From positions 1 to 48,058 of the forward strand of contig JAEPMY010000012.1 in assembly GCA_017643685.1 (NCBI GenBank): DNA of 48,058 nucleotides, written 5' to 3'. Position 1 is the first letter of the stretch, and every line of letters begins with the position of its first letter. The DNA is from Sneathiella sp. (lineage in GTDB: Bacteria; Pseudomonadota; Alphaproteobacteria; Sneathiellales; Sneathiellaceae). Of the stretch, positions 16,970 to 27,100 are shown piece by piece. The notes under the pieces were generated by a model, which made no database searches, was not told the origin of the DNA, and saw only the letters and a program-made list of their open reading frames with translations. Both the position numbers and the translations under genes were made by a program.

Positions 16970-19057
16970 ATGGGAATTGACTATTCATCAGCCGAACTGA
17001 TTAGCCTATGGCTGGCCATTCTGCTGGTCCTCATTCTGGCGATGGCTTTCTGGGTTATGCGCAAAAAAGCCCTGTCCCTTCTCTCTCATTCAGATCAGCT
17101 GGGGGATCGTATCCGCCTATTGGAAGAAGAGCTGGATAAATCTCGCGACGCGACCAAAGATCTTGAGCGTGAGGTTTTGAGTTTAAAATCAGCCCTGATG
17201 GATACAAGGTCCGATCGGGATGATTATATCGATTTGTTGAATGCCGCGCCTTTCGCGGTCTGGCGCCGGGATGAGCAGTCCCGCATCATCTGGCATAACA
17301 AAACTTACGAAGATATTGTGGGTCCACCTTCCAGCCTTGGAGAGGTCGCGGAACTGGCCACAAGCCGGGAGCCCGAGCGAGCGCGTAAACTTGCGGCAAA
17401 AGCCCGCGTCGCCCAAAAGGCGCAGTCGGAACTGCGCCGTTATGTGGTGGGGGGCGATCTTCACAGCTTCAAAATCCATGAAATTCCACTCGAATTTGAA
17501 AATGAACTGGCAGGTTTTGCCGAGGACGTCTCTCGCGAGGAGGCAATGGCCCAAGAGATGGAAACCCATCTGCAGGGGCAGGAAAATGTGCTGGAAAATA
17601 TCCCCACCGCGATCGCCATTTACGGGGCAGATCAGCGGCTGAATTTCTATAATCAGGCTTATGCCAAGCTTTGGAAGATGGAAGAAAACTTCCTGCAGGA
17701 TCATCCGACATTTGCAGAAGTTCTGGATAAACAGCGCGCCCTTCGCCGCTTGCCGGAACAGGTAGATTTCTCGGCTTATCGGTCAAAACGTCGGGCGATG
17801 TTCACCAACCTCATCGAAACCCGTGAAGAGCTGGTGCAGCTGCCTGACGAGACAATGCTTCGCACCGTTGTTTCGCCCCACTCGTCAGGTGGGCTTTTCT
17901 TCATGTTTGAAGATATCACGGATAAAATGGTGCTGGAGCGGGCCCATAATACCCAAACTGCGGTGCAGCGGGCGACGCTGGATAACCTTTATGAAGGGGT
18001 GGCGGTGTTTGGGGCGGATGCGCGCCTGAAGCTTTATAATTCTGGCTTCCCAAGCATTTGGGGTGTTCCGCCTGAAGCGGTTGAGGAAAATCTCCATATT
18101 CGGGAGTTGGTCAGCCGGATTTTCAAAAACTGGAAATTTGAAGCAACCGAAAATCTGATTGAAAAATATGTGGCCAATGTGACCCGCCGGGATGCCCATA
18201 GCGGTGAAATGAACATGCCCGGGGATCGGATCATCAACTATAACCGGGTGCCATTACCGGATGGAAACGTGCTGTTCACCTATATTGATGTGACGGATCA
18301 GCTCAACGTTCAGCGCGCGCTGACAGAGCGGAACGAGGCATTGGAAGCAGCGGACCGGATGAAGTCTGAATTTGTGGCAAGTGTTAGCCATGAGCTTAGG
18401 ACACCGCTTAACACCATCATTGGCTTTGGTGAAATTCTGGTGAAACAGTTCTTTGGGCCGCTCAATGATAAACAGGCGGAATATGGTCAGGGAATTTTGG
18501 ACAGCTCCAATCATTTGCTGCATCTGATCAACGACATTCTGGATATGGCGAATATCCAATCCGGTAATCTGGAACTGGAGCTGGAGCCGATTGAGGTTCA
18601 TTCCCTGCTCGCCAATGTCATTACAATGGTGCATGACCGGGCCCGTAAACGGCGAATTAATATTGATTTTGAACTGATCAATGAAATGGGATGGGCTAAT
18701 CTTGATGAACGGCGCATGAAACAGGTGATCTTCAATCTGTTCAGCAATTCCATCAAATTTACCGAAGCGGGCGGGACCATCCGCCTTGAGGGTGAGAAAA
18801 CCGTCGATGAGATGATTGTGCGGGTGGTTGATACAGGTTCGGGCATCCCCAAACATATGCAGGATCAGATTTTTGATCGTTTTACCAAAGGAGACACTAC
18901 CCATCAGAATGCGGGGGCGGGTCTTGGTCTTTCATTGGTGAAAAGCTTTGTTGAGATGCATGGCGGTCATGTAGAAATTCAATCTGCAGAGGGGCAAGGA
19001 ACAACCATTGCCTGCCACCTGCCTGCCAGCCTTTGTATCAATAGTAAGCCGAGCTAA
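16970..19057 (+). CDS. PAS-domain sensor histidine kinase, DivL-like
   Basis: A 695-residue kinase with one N-terminal transmembrane helix (about 11-30), a coiled-coil linker (about 40-75), a series of three or so PAS-like segments (for example PFAVWRRDEQSRIIWHN, PTAIAIYGADQRLNFYNQAY and LYEGVAVFGADARLKLYN), a HisKA domain with SHELRTPLNTIIGFGEIL (His474) and a complete ATPase domain (FNLFSNSIKFTEAGG, VVDTGSGIP, GAGLGLSLVKSF). Position between ahcY and tsaE is that of DivL, the cell-cycle regulator of CckA and partner of DivK, in related alphaproteobacteria. Caulobacter DivL has tyrosine at the phosphoacceptor position. This one keeps histidine. The ATG at 16970 follows AGGGA. It heads the operon. 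Confidence 0.85.
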   Translation: MGIDYSSAELISLWLAILLVLILAMAFWVMRKKALSLLSHSDQLGDRIRLLEEELDKSRDATKDLEREVLSLKSALMDTRSDRDDYIDLLNAAPFAVWRRDEQSRIIWHNKTYEDIVGPPSSLGEVAELATSREPERARKLAAKARVAQKAQSELRRYVVGGDLHSFKIHEIPLEFENELAGFAEDVSREEAMAQEMETHLQGQENVLENIPTAIAIYGADQRLNFYNQAYAKLWKMEENFLQDHPTFAEVLDKQRALRRLPEQVDFSAYRSKRRAMFTNLIETREELVQLPDETMLRTVVSPHSSGGLFFMFEDITDKMVLERAHNTQTAVQRATLDNLYEGVAVFGADARLKLYNSGFPSIWGVPPEAVEENLHIRELVSRIFKNWKFEATENLIEKYVANVTRRDAHSGEMNMPGDRIINYNRVPLPDGNVLFTYIDVTDQLNVQRALTERNEALEAADRMKSEFVASVSHELRTPLNTIIGFGEILVKQFFGPLNDKQAEYGQGILDSSNHLLHLINDILDMANIQSGNLELELEPIEVHSLLANVITMVHDRARKRRINIDFELINEMGWANLDERRMKQVIFNLFSNSIKFTEAGGTIRLEGEKTVDEMIVRVVDTGSGIPKHMQDQIFDRFTKGDTTHQNAGAGLGLSLVKSFVEMHGGHVEIQSAEGQGTTIACHLPASLCINSKPS

Positions 19058-19063
19058 CCGCCT

Positions 19064-19546
19064 ATGAGTGACATTTATTCCGTTGAGGTTACTGACGAAG
19101 CGGGGACGGCCAGCATGGCGCAGAAACTGGCCCCATTCCTTGAAAAGGGGGATGTGCTTTTTCTGGAGGGAACACTCGGTGCGGGTAAGACTGCCTTCGC
19201 CAGAAGCCTGATCCGCAGCCTATGTGGTCAGGATATTGATGTCCCGAGCCCAACCTTTAATCTGTTGCTGACTTACCCTGCGCCAGTAGCTGAGATTTAT
19301 CACTATGATTTTTATCGGCTGGAGGATCCCGAAGAAGTTTGGGAGCTGGATTTGGAAGATGCGCTCGATGACGGGATTTCGCTGATGGAGTGGGTGAGCC
19401 GTCTTGAGGACCTGGCCCCCGAAGGGGCACTTCTGGTGACAATCGATATTCCAGATGAAACCGGCGAGGCAAGGCAAATTACCATATCTGGTGATGCCAC
19501 ATGGGCGTCACGTCTGGCCCCTTTGAAAGCGTTAGCTCATGGCTGA
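19064..19546 (+). CDS. tsaE: tRNA threonylcarbamoyladenosine biosynthesis ATPase TsaE
   Basis: A 160-residue P-loop ATPase that works with TsaB and TsaD to install t6A at position 37 of ANN-decoding tRNAs. Walker A is EGTLGAGKT (about 35-43). SPTFNLLLTY and HYDFYRL are the family motifs, and EWVSRLED follows. It lies 6 bases after the kinase gene and overlaps amgK by 8 bases. Confidence 0.94.
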   Translation: MSDIYSVEVTDEAGTASMAQKLAPFLEKGDVLFLEGTLGAGKTAFARSLIRSLCGQDIDVPSPTFNLLLTYPAPVAEIYHYDFYRLEDPEEVWELDLEDALDDGISLMEWVSRLEDLAPEGALLVTIDIPDETGEARQITISGDATWASRLAPLKALAHG

Positions 19547-20492
19547 TCTGGAAGATTTTTTGCAGCAAAGTGGATGGGGCGGCGCCAAGCGAAAGCCGCT
19601 TGCAGGCGATGCCTCCAGCCGCCGATATAGCCGACTTTATCGAGGGGATGAAGTTGCGATCCTGATGGAGGATCCAAACCCTTCGGCGTTGAAGTCTTAT
19701 TTGGCAGTGACCAATATTCTGATTGAGCGCGGCTACAGCGTTCCCGAAATATATGAGCGGGATGAAACGGCCGGTTTTCTGATCATTGAGGATTTTGGAG
19801 AGGCCTTATTTGCCAGATTGCTGGAAAAGGGAGAGGATGAACGTGCCCTCTATGAGCTGGCGGTTTCATATTTGCTGGATTTGCGGCAGCACCCATCGCC
19901 AACCACGCTGAAATATTTTTCCGGGAACTATGTGCTGGATCAAAATGCCATGTTCCTGGATTGGTATGTCCCATTTCTGACAGGTAAGTCGCTGGATGAT
20001 AATGCCCGCCGTTTTTTCCAGCAGATCTGGCAGGATTTGATGGATAATTTTGAGCGGGAAGATGATGTGTTACTGCATCGGGATTTCCACGCTGAAAATC
20101 TGTTCTTTTTACCTGAAAGAGAGGGGCTCCGGCGTCTGGGGCTGATTGATTTTCAGGATGCCATGGTGGGGCCACCTGCATATGATCTGGTGTCATTGCT
20201 ACAGGATGCGCGGCGGGATGTGTCTTCCCCCCTCGCAGAAACGATGATCCAAACCTATATTGAACAGTCTGAAGAAGAAGAAAGTACGTTTCGTCGCCGG
20301 TATGCCATTCTTGGTGCCCATAGAAATATGAGAATTCTGGGCATTTTCACACGCTTGAAAGAACAGGACGGTAAACAGCGTTATGAAGCGTTTAAACCCC
20401 GGGTCATCGCCCATTTGAACGGCTGCCTCGCCCATCCGGATTTGATGGCGCTGCGCAACTGGGTTCGGGTGACACTGGGCGAATTGATGTAG
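19539..20492 (+). CDS. amgK: N-acetylmuramate/N-acetylglucosamine kinase AmgK
   Basis: A 317-residue aminoglycoside-phosphotransferase-fold sugar kinase. AmgK phosphorylates the anomeric carbon of MurNAc (or GlcNAc), the first step of the recycling route that bypasses de novo UDP-MurNAc synthesis. The catalytic loop is LLHRDFHAENLF (HRDFHAEN 180-187), and the metal-binding motif is LIDFQDA (about 202-208). FLIIEDFG (80-87) is the hinge region. The family also includes general phosphotransferases, but the adjacent murU gene makes the assignment strong. It overlaps tsaE by 8 bases. Confidence 0.93.
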   Translation: MADLEDFLQQSGWGGAKRKPLAGDASSRRYSRLYRGDEVAILMEDPNPSALKSYLAVTNILIERGYSVPEIYERDETAGFLIIEDFGEALFARLLEKGEDERALYELAVSYLLDLRQHPSPTTLKYFSGNYVLDQNAMFLDWYVPFLTGKSLDDNARRFFQQIWQDLMDNFEREDDVLLHRDFHAENLFFLPEREGLRRLGLIDFQDAMVGPPAYDLVSLLQDARRDVSSPLAETMIQTYIEQSEEEESTFRRRYAILGAHRNMRILGIFTRLKEQDGKQRYEAFKPRVIAHLNGCLAHPDLMALRNWVRVTLGELM

Positions 20493-20507
20493 GTTGAGGT
20501 TATTTGA

Positions 20508-21209
20508 ATGAAAGCCATGGTATTGGCAGCCGGTCTTGGAAAAAGGCTGATGCCGCTGACAGAGCACACCCCAAAACCGCTGGTTAAAGTGGACGGGAAG
20601 CCGTTGATTGATTACGCGCTGGATCTGGTGCGCGGGGCCGGCATTGGGGAAGTGGTGGTGAATTGCCATCATTTGGCGGACCAGGTGGAAGCTCATGTGA
20701 AAAACATTGAGGATCTTAACGTGATCCTGTCCGATGAACGCGGTGAGCTTTTGGAGACGGGAGGGGGCGTTCAAAAGGCGCTGCCAAAGCTTGGCACCAG
20801 CCCTTTTGCGCTTCTGAATTCCGATGTGATTGTGCGCGATGGCGCTAGCAGCTCTCTTAAAAATCTGTTGAAGGCCTGGAATCCGGAGAGAATGGATGTT
20901 CTGTTGTTGATGCAGCGAACTCAGGAAGCCGTCGGATATCAAGGCAAAGGCGATTATAATATGGATGAGCGCGGCCGCCTTATCCGCCGGGATGAACGGG
21001 AAATGGCACCGTTCCTGTTTGCGGGCGTGCAGATTGTAAATCCCGACTTATTCGAAGGGATCGATAAAGGCGCGTTTTCCATGAACCGGATTTTCGACCG
21101 GGCAGAGGCGCGCGGCCGATTATTTGGCTTGCCACATAACGGGCAATGGTTGCATGTTGGAGATCCAGACGCCCTTCAACAAGCAGAGAAAATTATCCAA
21201 GGCTCGTGA
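20508..21209 (+). CDS. murU: N-acetylmuramate alpha-1-phosphate uridylyltransferase MurU
   Basis: A 233-residue nucleotidyltransferase that converts MurNAc-1-phosphate and UTP to UDP-MurNAc, completing the peptidoglycan recycling pathway begun by AmgK. The nucleotide-binding signature is LAAGLGKRLMPLT (6-18), followed by PKPLVKVDGKPLI. The NSDV segment (Asp near residue 106) should bind metal. The C-terminus has QWLHVGDPDAL. Related enzymes use glucose-1-phosphate or mannose-1-phosphate. Linkage to amgK decides. Such strains are often intrinsically less sensitive to fosfomycin. Confidence 0.93.
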   Translation: MKAMVLAAGLGKRLMPLTEHTPKPLVKVDGKPLIDYALDLVRGAGIGEVVVNCHHLADQVEAHVKNIEDLNVILSDERGELLETGGGVQKALPKLGTSPFALLNSDVIVRDGASSSLKNLLKAWNPERMDVLLLMQRTQEAVGYQGKGDYNMDERGRLIRRDEREMAPFLFAGVQIVNPDLFEGIDKGAFSMNRIFDRAEARGRLFGLPHNGQWLHVGDPDALQQAEKIIQGS

Positions 21210-24193
21210 CCACCCCGCTATCTGACAAACCTACTGTTTTTAACATCCCGCCGGAGCAGTCTTTTGTGGATTGTCTCGCCAAGGAGCTGTTGCGTCGTCA
21301 TGGCGGCGATGATGGTGATCTGGGAGATGTGACAATTCTGACCACGACAAGGCGGGCGGCAAGAGCTTTGCAAAATGCTTTTCTTCGGGAAACAGCGGGT
21401 AAGCCGTTGTTGCTGCCACGGATGCGTCCGGTTGGCGACGTAGATGAGGATGAGCTGGAGTTTAGCCTTGGCGGTGATCTTGGCGGCGAATTGGAGGGAA
21501 TGCTCGAGCTGCCCCCTGCCATTGATCCGCTGCGGCGGCAATTGATGCTGGCGCGGTTGATCCAGAGCCGGGATCCGGAAACCCGTGATCCCGCTCAGGT
21601 CATTGGATTGGCGCAGGAGCTGGCAAAGCTGCTGGATCAGGTTCAGACAGAAGGGCTGGAGCTTTCTGGGCTTGCCGATCTAGTGCCGGAGCGATATGCC
21701 GAACATTGGCAAATCACATTGGAATTTCTAAAACTAATCAGTGAGGTTTGGCCCACCATTTTGGAAGCAGATGAGGTGGTTGATCCTGCAAAGAGACGTG
21801 ACTTGCTCCTTCGTGGGCAAATCCGTGCATGGGAGGCAAACCCGCCAAAACATCCGATTTATGCCGTTGGGTCCACCGGGTCTATTCCGGTAACGGGGGA
21901 GTTGCTGGCGCTGATTGCCCATCTTCCAACGGGAGCGGTTGTTCTGCCGGGCCTTGATCGCACCATTGATGATGAGACCTGGGAGATCATTAAACGGGAT
22001 CCTTCCCACCCGCAATATGGGCTGTCTCGCCTTCTGGGGCGCATGGGGATTACTCGTGATGAGGTTGCGAATATCCTGTTTGATGACAGTGCAACCGCAC
22101 CTGCCGAGCGGCCTGCTCTATTGGCGGAAGCGCTTCGACCCGCGGAGACAACTGAGAATTGGCGGAGGGTGGAGCAACCCTCTAGAGCAGCGCTCGAGGG
22201 TGTGTCCCTGATCAATTGTACCACCCCGGATGCAGAGGCTCAGATCATTGCCCTTAAAATGCGGGATGTGTTGAACCATCCGCGCCGGACGGCGGCGTTG
22301 GTGACGCCTGATCGGGATCTCTCCCGCCGGGTGAGCGCTGAATTGAAGCGCTGGGGCGTGCTTGTGGATGACAGTGCGGGAACCAGTCTGGACCAGTCTC
22401 CGCCCGGCGTCTTTTTGCGTCTGACGGCCCGTATGCTGGCGTCTGACTTTAATCCTGTGATGGTGCTGGCGGCGCTGAAGCATCCCTACGCACTGATGGG
22501 TAAGGACGATGGCAGCTTCCGCCGTAATGTCCGCGCGCTGGAGCGGAAAATTTTACGCGGGCCCCGTATTGCGCCGGGGCTGGAAGGGTTGAAGCGGGAA
22601 ATTGAACGGATTGAAGGGGACGATCCCTTAAAGGACTGGTTTGCTGAATTTGAAGAAGTCGCCGCTGATGCGGCTTCATTTGCGCCGGGCGCAGCGGTTT
22701 CATTTGAGACATATTTAAAAGCTCATATCCGGTTTGCCGAGAAACTCTCCCACGATGCGGCGGCCGATGGTCCGAAATTATGGCAGGGGCATTTTGGGGA
22801 TGCGGCCGCAGGTTTTATTGGGGAATTGCTTCGGGCCGCTGATGTGATGGCGGATATTCATCCCGGTCACTGGCCAGATCTGCTGGATCATTTGATGAGT
22901 GGCCGGATGGTGCGTGCGACCTATGGACAGCATCCCCGCTTGCAAATCTGGGGACCGATTGAAGGCCGTTTGCAACGGGCCGATGTGATGATTCTAGGGG
23001 GATTGAATAAAGGCATTTGGCCGCCCGAGGCGGGGAACGACCCGTGGATGAGCCGCCCGATGAGGGAGCAATTCACCTTGCCGTTGCCTGAGAAAAAAGT
23101 CGGGCTTTCCGCCCATGACTTTCAGCAGGCTTTCTGCGCAAAAGAGGTCATGATCACGAGGTCTGACAAAGTGGATGGCACACCAACGGTGCCAAGCCGT
23201 TGGATCTTGCGGCTGGAGACTTTGTTGGATCAGTTTGGATTGTCGCTTGCCTCCGAAGAGGGGGCTAAACTTCTGTCCTGGCAGCGTCAGCAGGACGCCC
23301 CGAAAGAGGTGACGCCCATTACGGCCCCGCGTCCGACGCCGCCAGTGGCTGCGCGGCCGCGGAAATTATCGGTGACGCGGATCGAAAAGTGGGTGCGTGA
23401 CCCGTATTCCATTTTCGCCGATGCTATTTTGAAGCTGCGACCTTTGGATGAAATTGCCGAAGATCCCGGCGCATCAGAGCGGGGAACCTTTATCCATAAG
23501 GCGCTGGAGATTTTCACCCGTGACTATCCGGGGGAGTTACCTGCGGATGCGGAAATGCGACTTTTGGAAATCGGCCGAGAAGTTTTTGGGGATTTGCTAA
23601 ACCGTCCTGCGGTCTGGGCCTTTTGGTGGCCGCGCTTTGAACGGATCGCCAACTGGTTTGTTGGCTTCGAGAGAGCGCGGAGACGTGAGTTTAAAACCAT
23701 CGCATGGGAAAGCCGGGGGGAGGTCAGATTGCCGGGTCCCGCAGGCGCTTTTCTATTAAGCGGTACCGCAGACCGGATTGATCAGAATGGCATCGGCGAG
23801 ATATCCATTGTGGATTATAAAACAGGTGCGCCGCCGTCCTTTAAAGAGGTGGAGGCCGGTATTGCGCCGCAATTATCCTTGGAGGCTGCGATGGCGAGTC
23901 GGGGCGGTTTTCCAGACATCGGGGGGGATCCCCGCGTGGTGCTGGAGCTGTTATATATTCGCTTGTCGGGCGGTGATCCGGCGGGCGAGGCCCGCGCTGC
24001 CGCCAAGGGAAAAAGCACGGAAGAGCTTGCCGAAGAGGCATATGAAGGGCTTTGCCGCCTGATCGCTCAGTTTGATAAAGAGGCAACGCCTTATCTGGTA
24101 AGCCCACGCCCCAAATATGCCAGCCGATTTAATGATTATGCCCATTTAAGTCGCCTACGCGAATGGTCGGGAGGCTCCGGCGATGACAGCTAA
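21206..24193 (+). CDS. addB: Double-strand break repair protein AddB
   Basis: A 995-residue subunit of the AddAB helicase-nuclease, which processes double-strand DNA ends for RecA recombination. The N-terminal half is a degenerate helicase-like region (TILTTTRRAARAL, then LPGLDRTIDDETWE and NALGG-like IWGPIEGRLQRADVMILGGL). The C-terminal RecB-type nuclease is recognisable from LSVTRIEKWVRDPYSIFA, ERGTFIHKALEIF and the catalytic IVDYKTG (Asp870). The GTG start overlaps the murU stop in GTGA. No cysteine cluster like the iron-sulfur staple of Bacillus AddB is visible around the nuclease domain. Its end overlaps addA by 11 bases. Confidence 0.93.
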   Translation: MTTPLSDKPTVFNIPPEQSFVDCLAKELLRRHGGDDGDLGDVTILTTTRRAARALQNAFLRETAGKPLLLPRMRPVGDVDEDELEFSLGGDLGGELEGMLELPPAIDPLRRQLMLARLIQSRDPETRDPAQVIGLAQELAKLLDQVQTEGLELSGLADLVPERYAEHWQITLEFLKLISEVWPTILEADEVVDPAKRRDLLLRGQIRAWEANPPKHPIYAVGSTGSIPVTGELLALIAHLPTGAVVLPGLDRTIDDETWEIIKRDPSHPQYGLSRLLGRMGITRDEVANILFDDSATAPAERPALLAEALRPAETTENWRRVEQPSRAALEGVSLINCTTPDAEAQIIALKMRDVLNHPRRTAALVTPDRDLSRRVSAELKRWGVLVDDSAGTSLDQSPPGVFLRLTARMLASDFNPVMVLAALKHPYALMGKDDGSFRRNVRALERKILRGPRIAPGLEGLKREIERIEGDDPLKDWFAEFEEVAADAASFAPGAAVSFETYLKAHIRFAEKLSHDAAADGPKLWQGHFGDAAAGFIGELLRAADVMADIHPGHWPDLLDHLMSGRMVRATYGQHPRLQIWGPIEGRLQRADVMILGGLNKGIWPPEAGNDPWMSRPMREQFTLPLPEKKVGLSAHDFQQAFCAKEVMITRSDKVDGTPTVPSRWILRLETLLDQFGLSLASEEGAKLLSWQRQQDAPKEVTPITAPRPTPPVAARPRKLSVTRIEKWVRDPYSIFADAILKLRPLDEIAEDPGASERGTFIHKALEIFTRDYPGELPADAEMRLLEIGREVFGDLLNRPAVWAFWWPRFERIANWFVGFERARRREFKTIAWESRGEVRLPGPAGAFLLSGTADRIDQNGIGEISIVDYKTGAPPSFKEVEAGIAPQLSLEAAMASRGGFPDIGGDPRVVLELLYIRLSGGDPAGEARAAAKGKSTEELAEEAYEGLCRLIAQFDKEATPYLVSPRPKYASRFNDYAHLSRLREWSGGSGDDS

Positions 24194-27100
24194 CGCTCAA
24201 AATCTGGCTGAACGGGGTAATATGTTGCAGCGGCGGGCGGCTGATCCGCGCCGCTCTGTTTGGGTGTCTGCTTCAGCGGGGTCTGGCAAAACACGGGTTT
24301 TGGTGAACCGCACTTTGCGGTTGATGTTGGCGGGTTATGCACCTGAGAAAATTCTCTGTATTACTTTCACCAAGGCCGCCGCGGCAGAGATGTCAAACCG
24401 TCTGAATGAGGTGTTGGGCCAATGGTCTGTGATGCCGGATGAAAAACTGGCGGAGAGCATTTCTGATTTGGAAGGCCGCGCCGCGACAGAGGCTGAAATG
24501 GTGCGGGCGCGCCGCCTCTTTGCCAGCGTTCTGGATGCGCCGGGCGGCATTAAAATTCAGACGATCCACTCCTTCTGTGGGTCGATCCTCGGACGTTTTC
24601 CGCTTGAAGCTGGCATTCCGCCCAACTTTCAGGAGCTGGACGACAGATCGGCCGCAGAGATTATGCAGATTGCCCGGGATCGATTACTGACCTCAACTCA
24701 GGCAGGGGATCGGCCAGAGCTTCTTTCCGCCCTTATTTATGTAAGCCAGCAATTGCATGAAGGGGATTTTGTGCAGCTAATGTCGGGTCTTGCCAATCGG
24801 CGGGGGCGGCTTAAGCGTTATTTGCATAAGCATGGCGGCCTTGAGGGAGCAAAGGCACATATTGCGTCATATGTGGATATTGACCCAAACCTCACCGAAG
24901 AGACACTAATCGCCCGGGCCTCTGATGAGGAGGCGTTTGCCGGTGCCGCCCTTCGGGCGACCTTGCCGGTTTTGATGGATGGGGGGGCGACGGATCAGAA
25001 AATCGCCGCTGCTATGACGGACTGGCTGGCAATGCCAGATCGGCGCACTGAGCTTTTTGATACTTATATCACTGCTTTTTTGACTCAAAAGCTGGAGAAG
25101 AAATCGGAACGCAGCCTTGGTACCAAAAAGTCGGAAGAACGCCTGCCCGGACTGAAAGATATTCTGTCGAATGAGGCGGATCGAATTGTGGCAGTGATCG
25201 AAATGCGCCGCCGTATTCGGGTTTTGAAGTCCAGTTTGGCTGTTCTGCAATTGGCAAATAGCCTGATCGCGGAATATGAGGCGGAGAAAATTCGTCGCGG
25301 GGCTCTTGATTTTGATGATCTGATCCTGACCACCCGGCAGTTGCTCAGTGGTGCTGAGGTGGCGCCTTGGGTGATGTTCAAGCTGGATGGCGGCCTTGAT
25401 CATATTCTGGTGGATGAGGCGCAGGATACCAGCCCCGAACAGTGGGATGTAGTTGGATCTCTGGCCGAGGAGTTTTTCGCCATTGATGGGGGGCGTGACG
25501 CCATGCGGACCCTGTTTGTGGTGGGGGATGAAAAGCAGAGTATCTATAGTTTTCAGGGTGCTGATCCCGCCGCTTTTGATAAAATGCGTCAGCATTTCGA
25601 ATACCGGGCAAGGGAAGCTGAAAAACCGTGGGAAGTGGTGCCGCTGGATCTTTCCTTCCGATCAACCCATGCGGTTCTCTCCCTTGTGGATGCGACCTTT
25701 ATTCCCGTACCGGCGCGAACCGGTCTGACGGCTGATGCGCAGGAAATTCGGCATTATATCTTCCGCGATGGTCAGCAGGGCATGGCCGAGATTTGGCCCG
25801 TTGTGAAGCCGGATCAGGCAGAAGAAGGTGATGTCTGGGATATTCCGGAAGAAGCCTCTGCCACCGAAAACCCCGCGGCGACCTTATCGCGCAATATTGC
25901 GGCGCAGATTAATATCTGGCTGCAATCAGGGGAGAAGTTATCCTCAACCGGTGAGGAGATCCGTCCGCGGGATGTTTTGATCCTTGTGCAAAAGCGAAAC
26001 GCTTTCTTTGAGGAAATGGTTCGGGCCTTGAAACAGGCGGGCATTCCCGTCGCTGGTGCGGACCGTATGCAGCTAACGGAACAGCTTGCGGTTCTTGATT
26101 TGATGGCGCTGGCTAAATTTGCCCTTTTGCCAGATGATGATCTGAACCTTGCCATTATTCTGAAAAGCCCCTTTGTGGGTCTTGATGATAACGAACTGTT
26201 TCGCATCATCCATAACCGCCCCGGCAGTGTCTGGCAGGCGGTGCAGGAAAAGGCAGATCAAAATCCCAAATTGGCAGAAGCGTTACCATTTTTGCGAAAA
26301 GTGCTGCGGCAGGCGGATTTTATTCCTGTTTACGAATTTTTTGCCGATATCCTGGGGCCGGAGCGGGGCCGCGAGAAGCTGCTCTCCCGCCTTGGTGAGG
26401 AGGCAATTGACCCGATCGAGGAGTTTCTGTCTCTTGCACTTACCTATCAGCGGACCGAAGCTACTAGTTTGCAGGCTTTCCTGCATTGGCTGGAGGCGGG
26501 CGGCGCAGAGGTTAAACGCGATATGGAGCAGGGCCGTGATGAAGTTCGTGTTCTGACCGTGCATGGATCAAAAGGTCTGCAGGCACCGATTGTATTTCTG
26601 CCTGACACCTGCCAAGGGTCGCCCAATTCATCCAAAACCAATCTGATCTGGACGGAAGAAGATATCCCCGGACCCCTATGGCCGGCGGGTTCCGAAAATG
26701 AGGATCAGGCGACGAAAGATGCTAAAGCCGCCGAGAAATCTCGGATGGAGGAGGAAAAACGCCGCCTTTTATATGTGGCGCTCACGCGGGCGGAAGATCG
26801 GTTATATGTCTGTGGATGGGAGAATGTCAGAAGCCGCCCTGAAGGATGTTGGTATGATCTGATTGATGCGGCGTTTAAAACCAATGAAGAGTTGGAAGAG
26901 GTCGAGCTCCCCTTTGGTGGGGTTGCCCGCCGATATACAAGCGGGGACCAGTTTAAAACAGCTAAATCTGAGAATGAAGCAAAAGAGCGAGCCGATGATT
27001 ATGCGTTGCCGGATTGGGTTCGCACACCGCCGCCGGAGGAGCCTTTCCCGCCGCAACCTTTGACCCCATCGCGAGAGGAGGAAGAGCCAGCAGTAAGATC

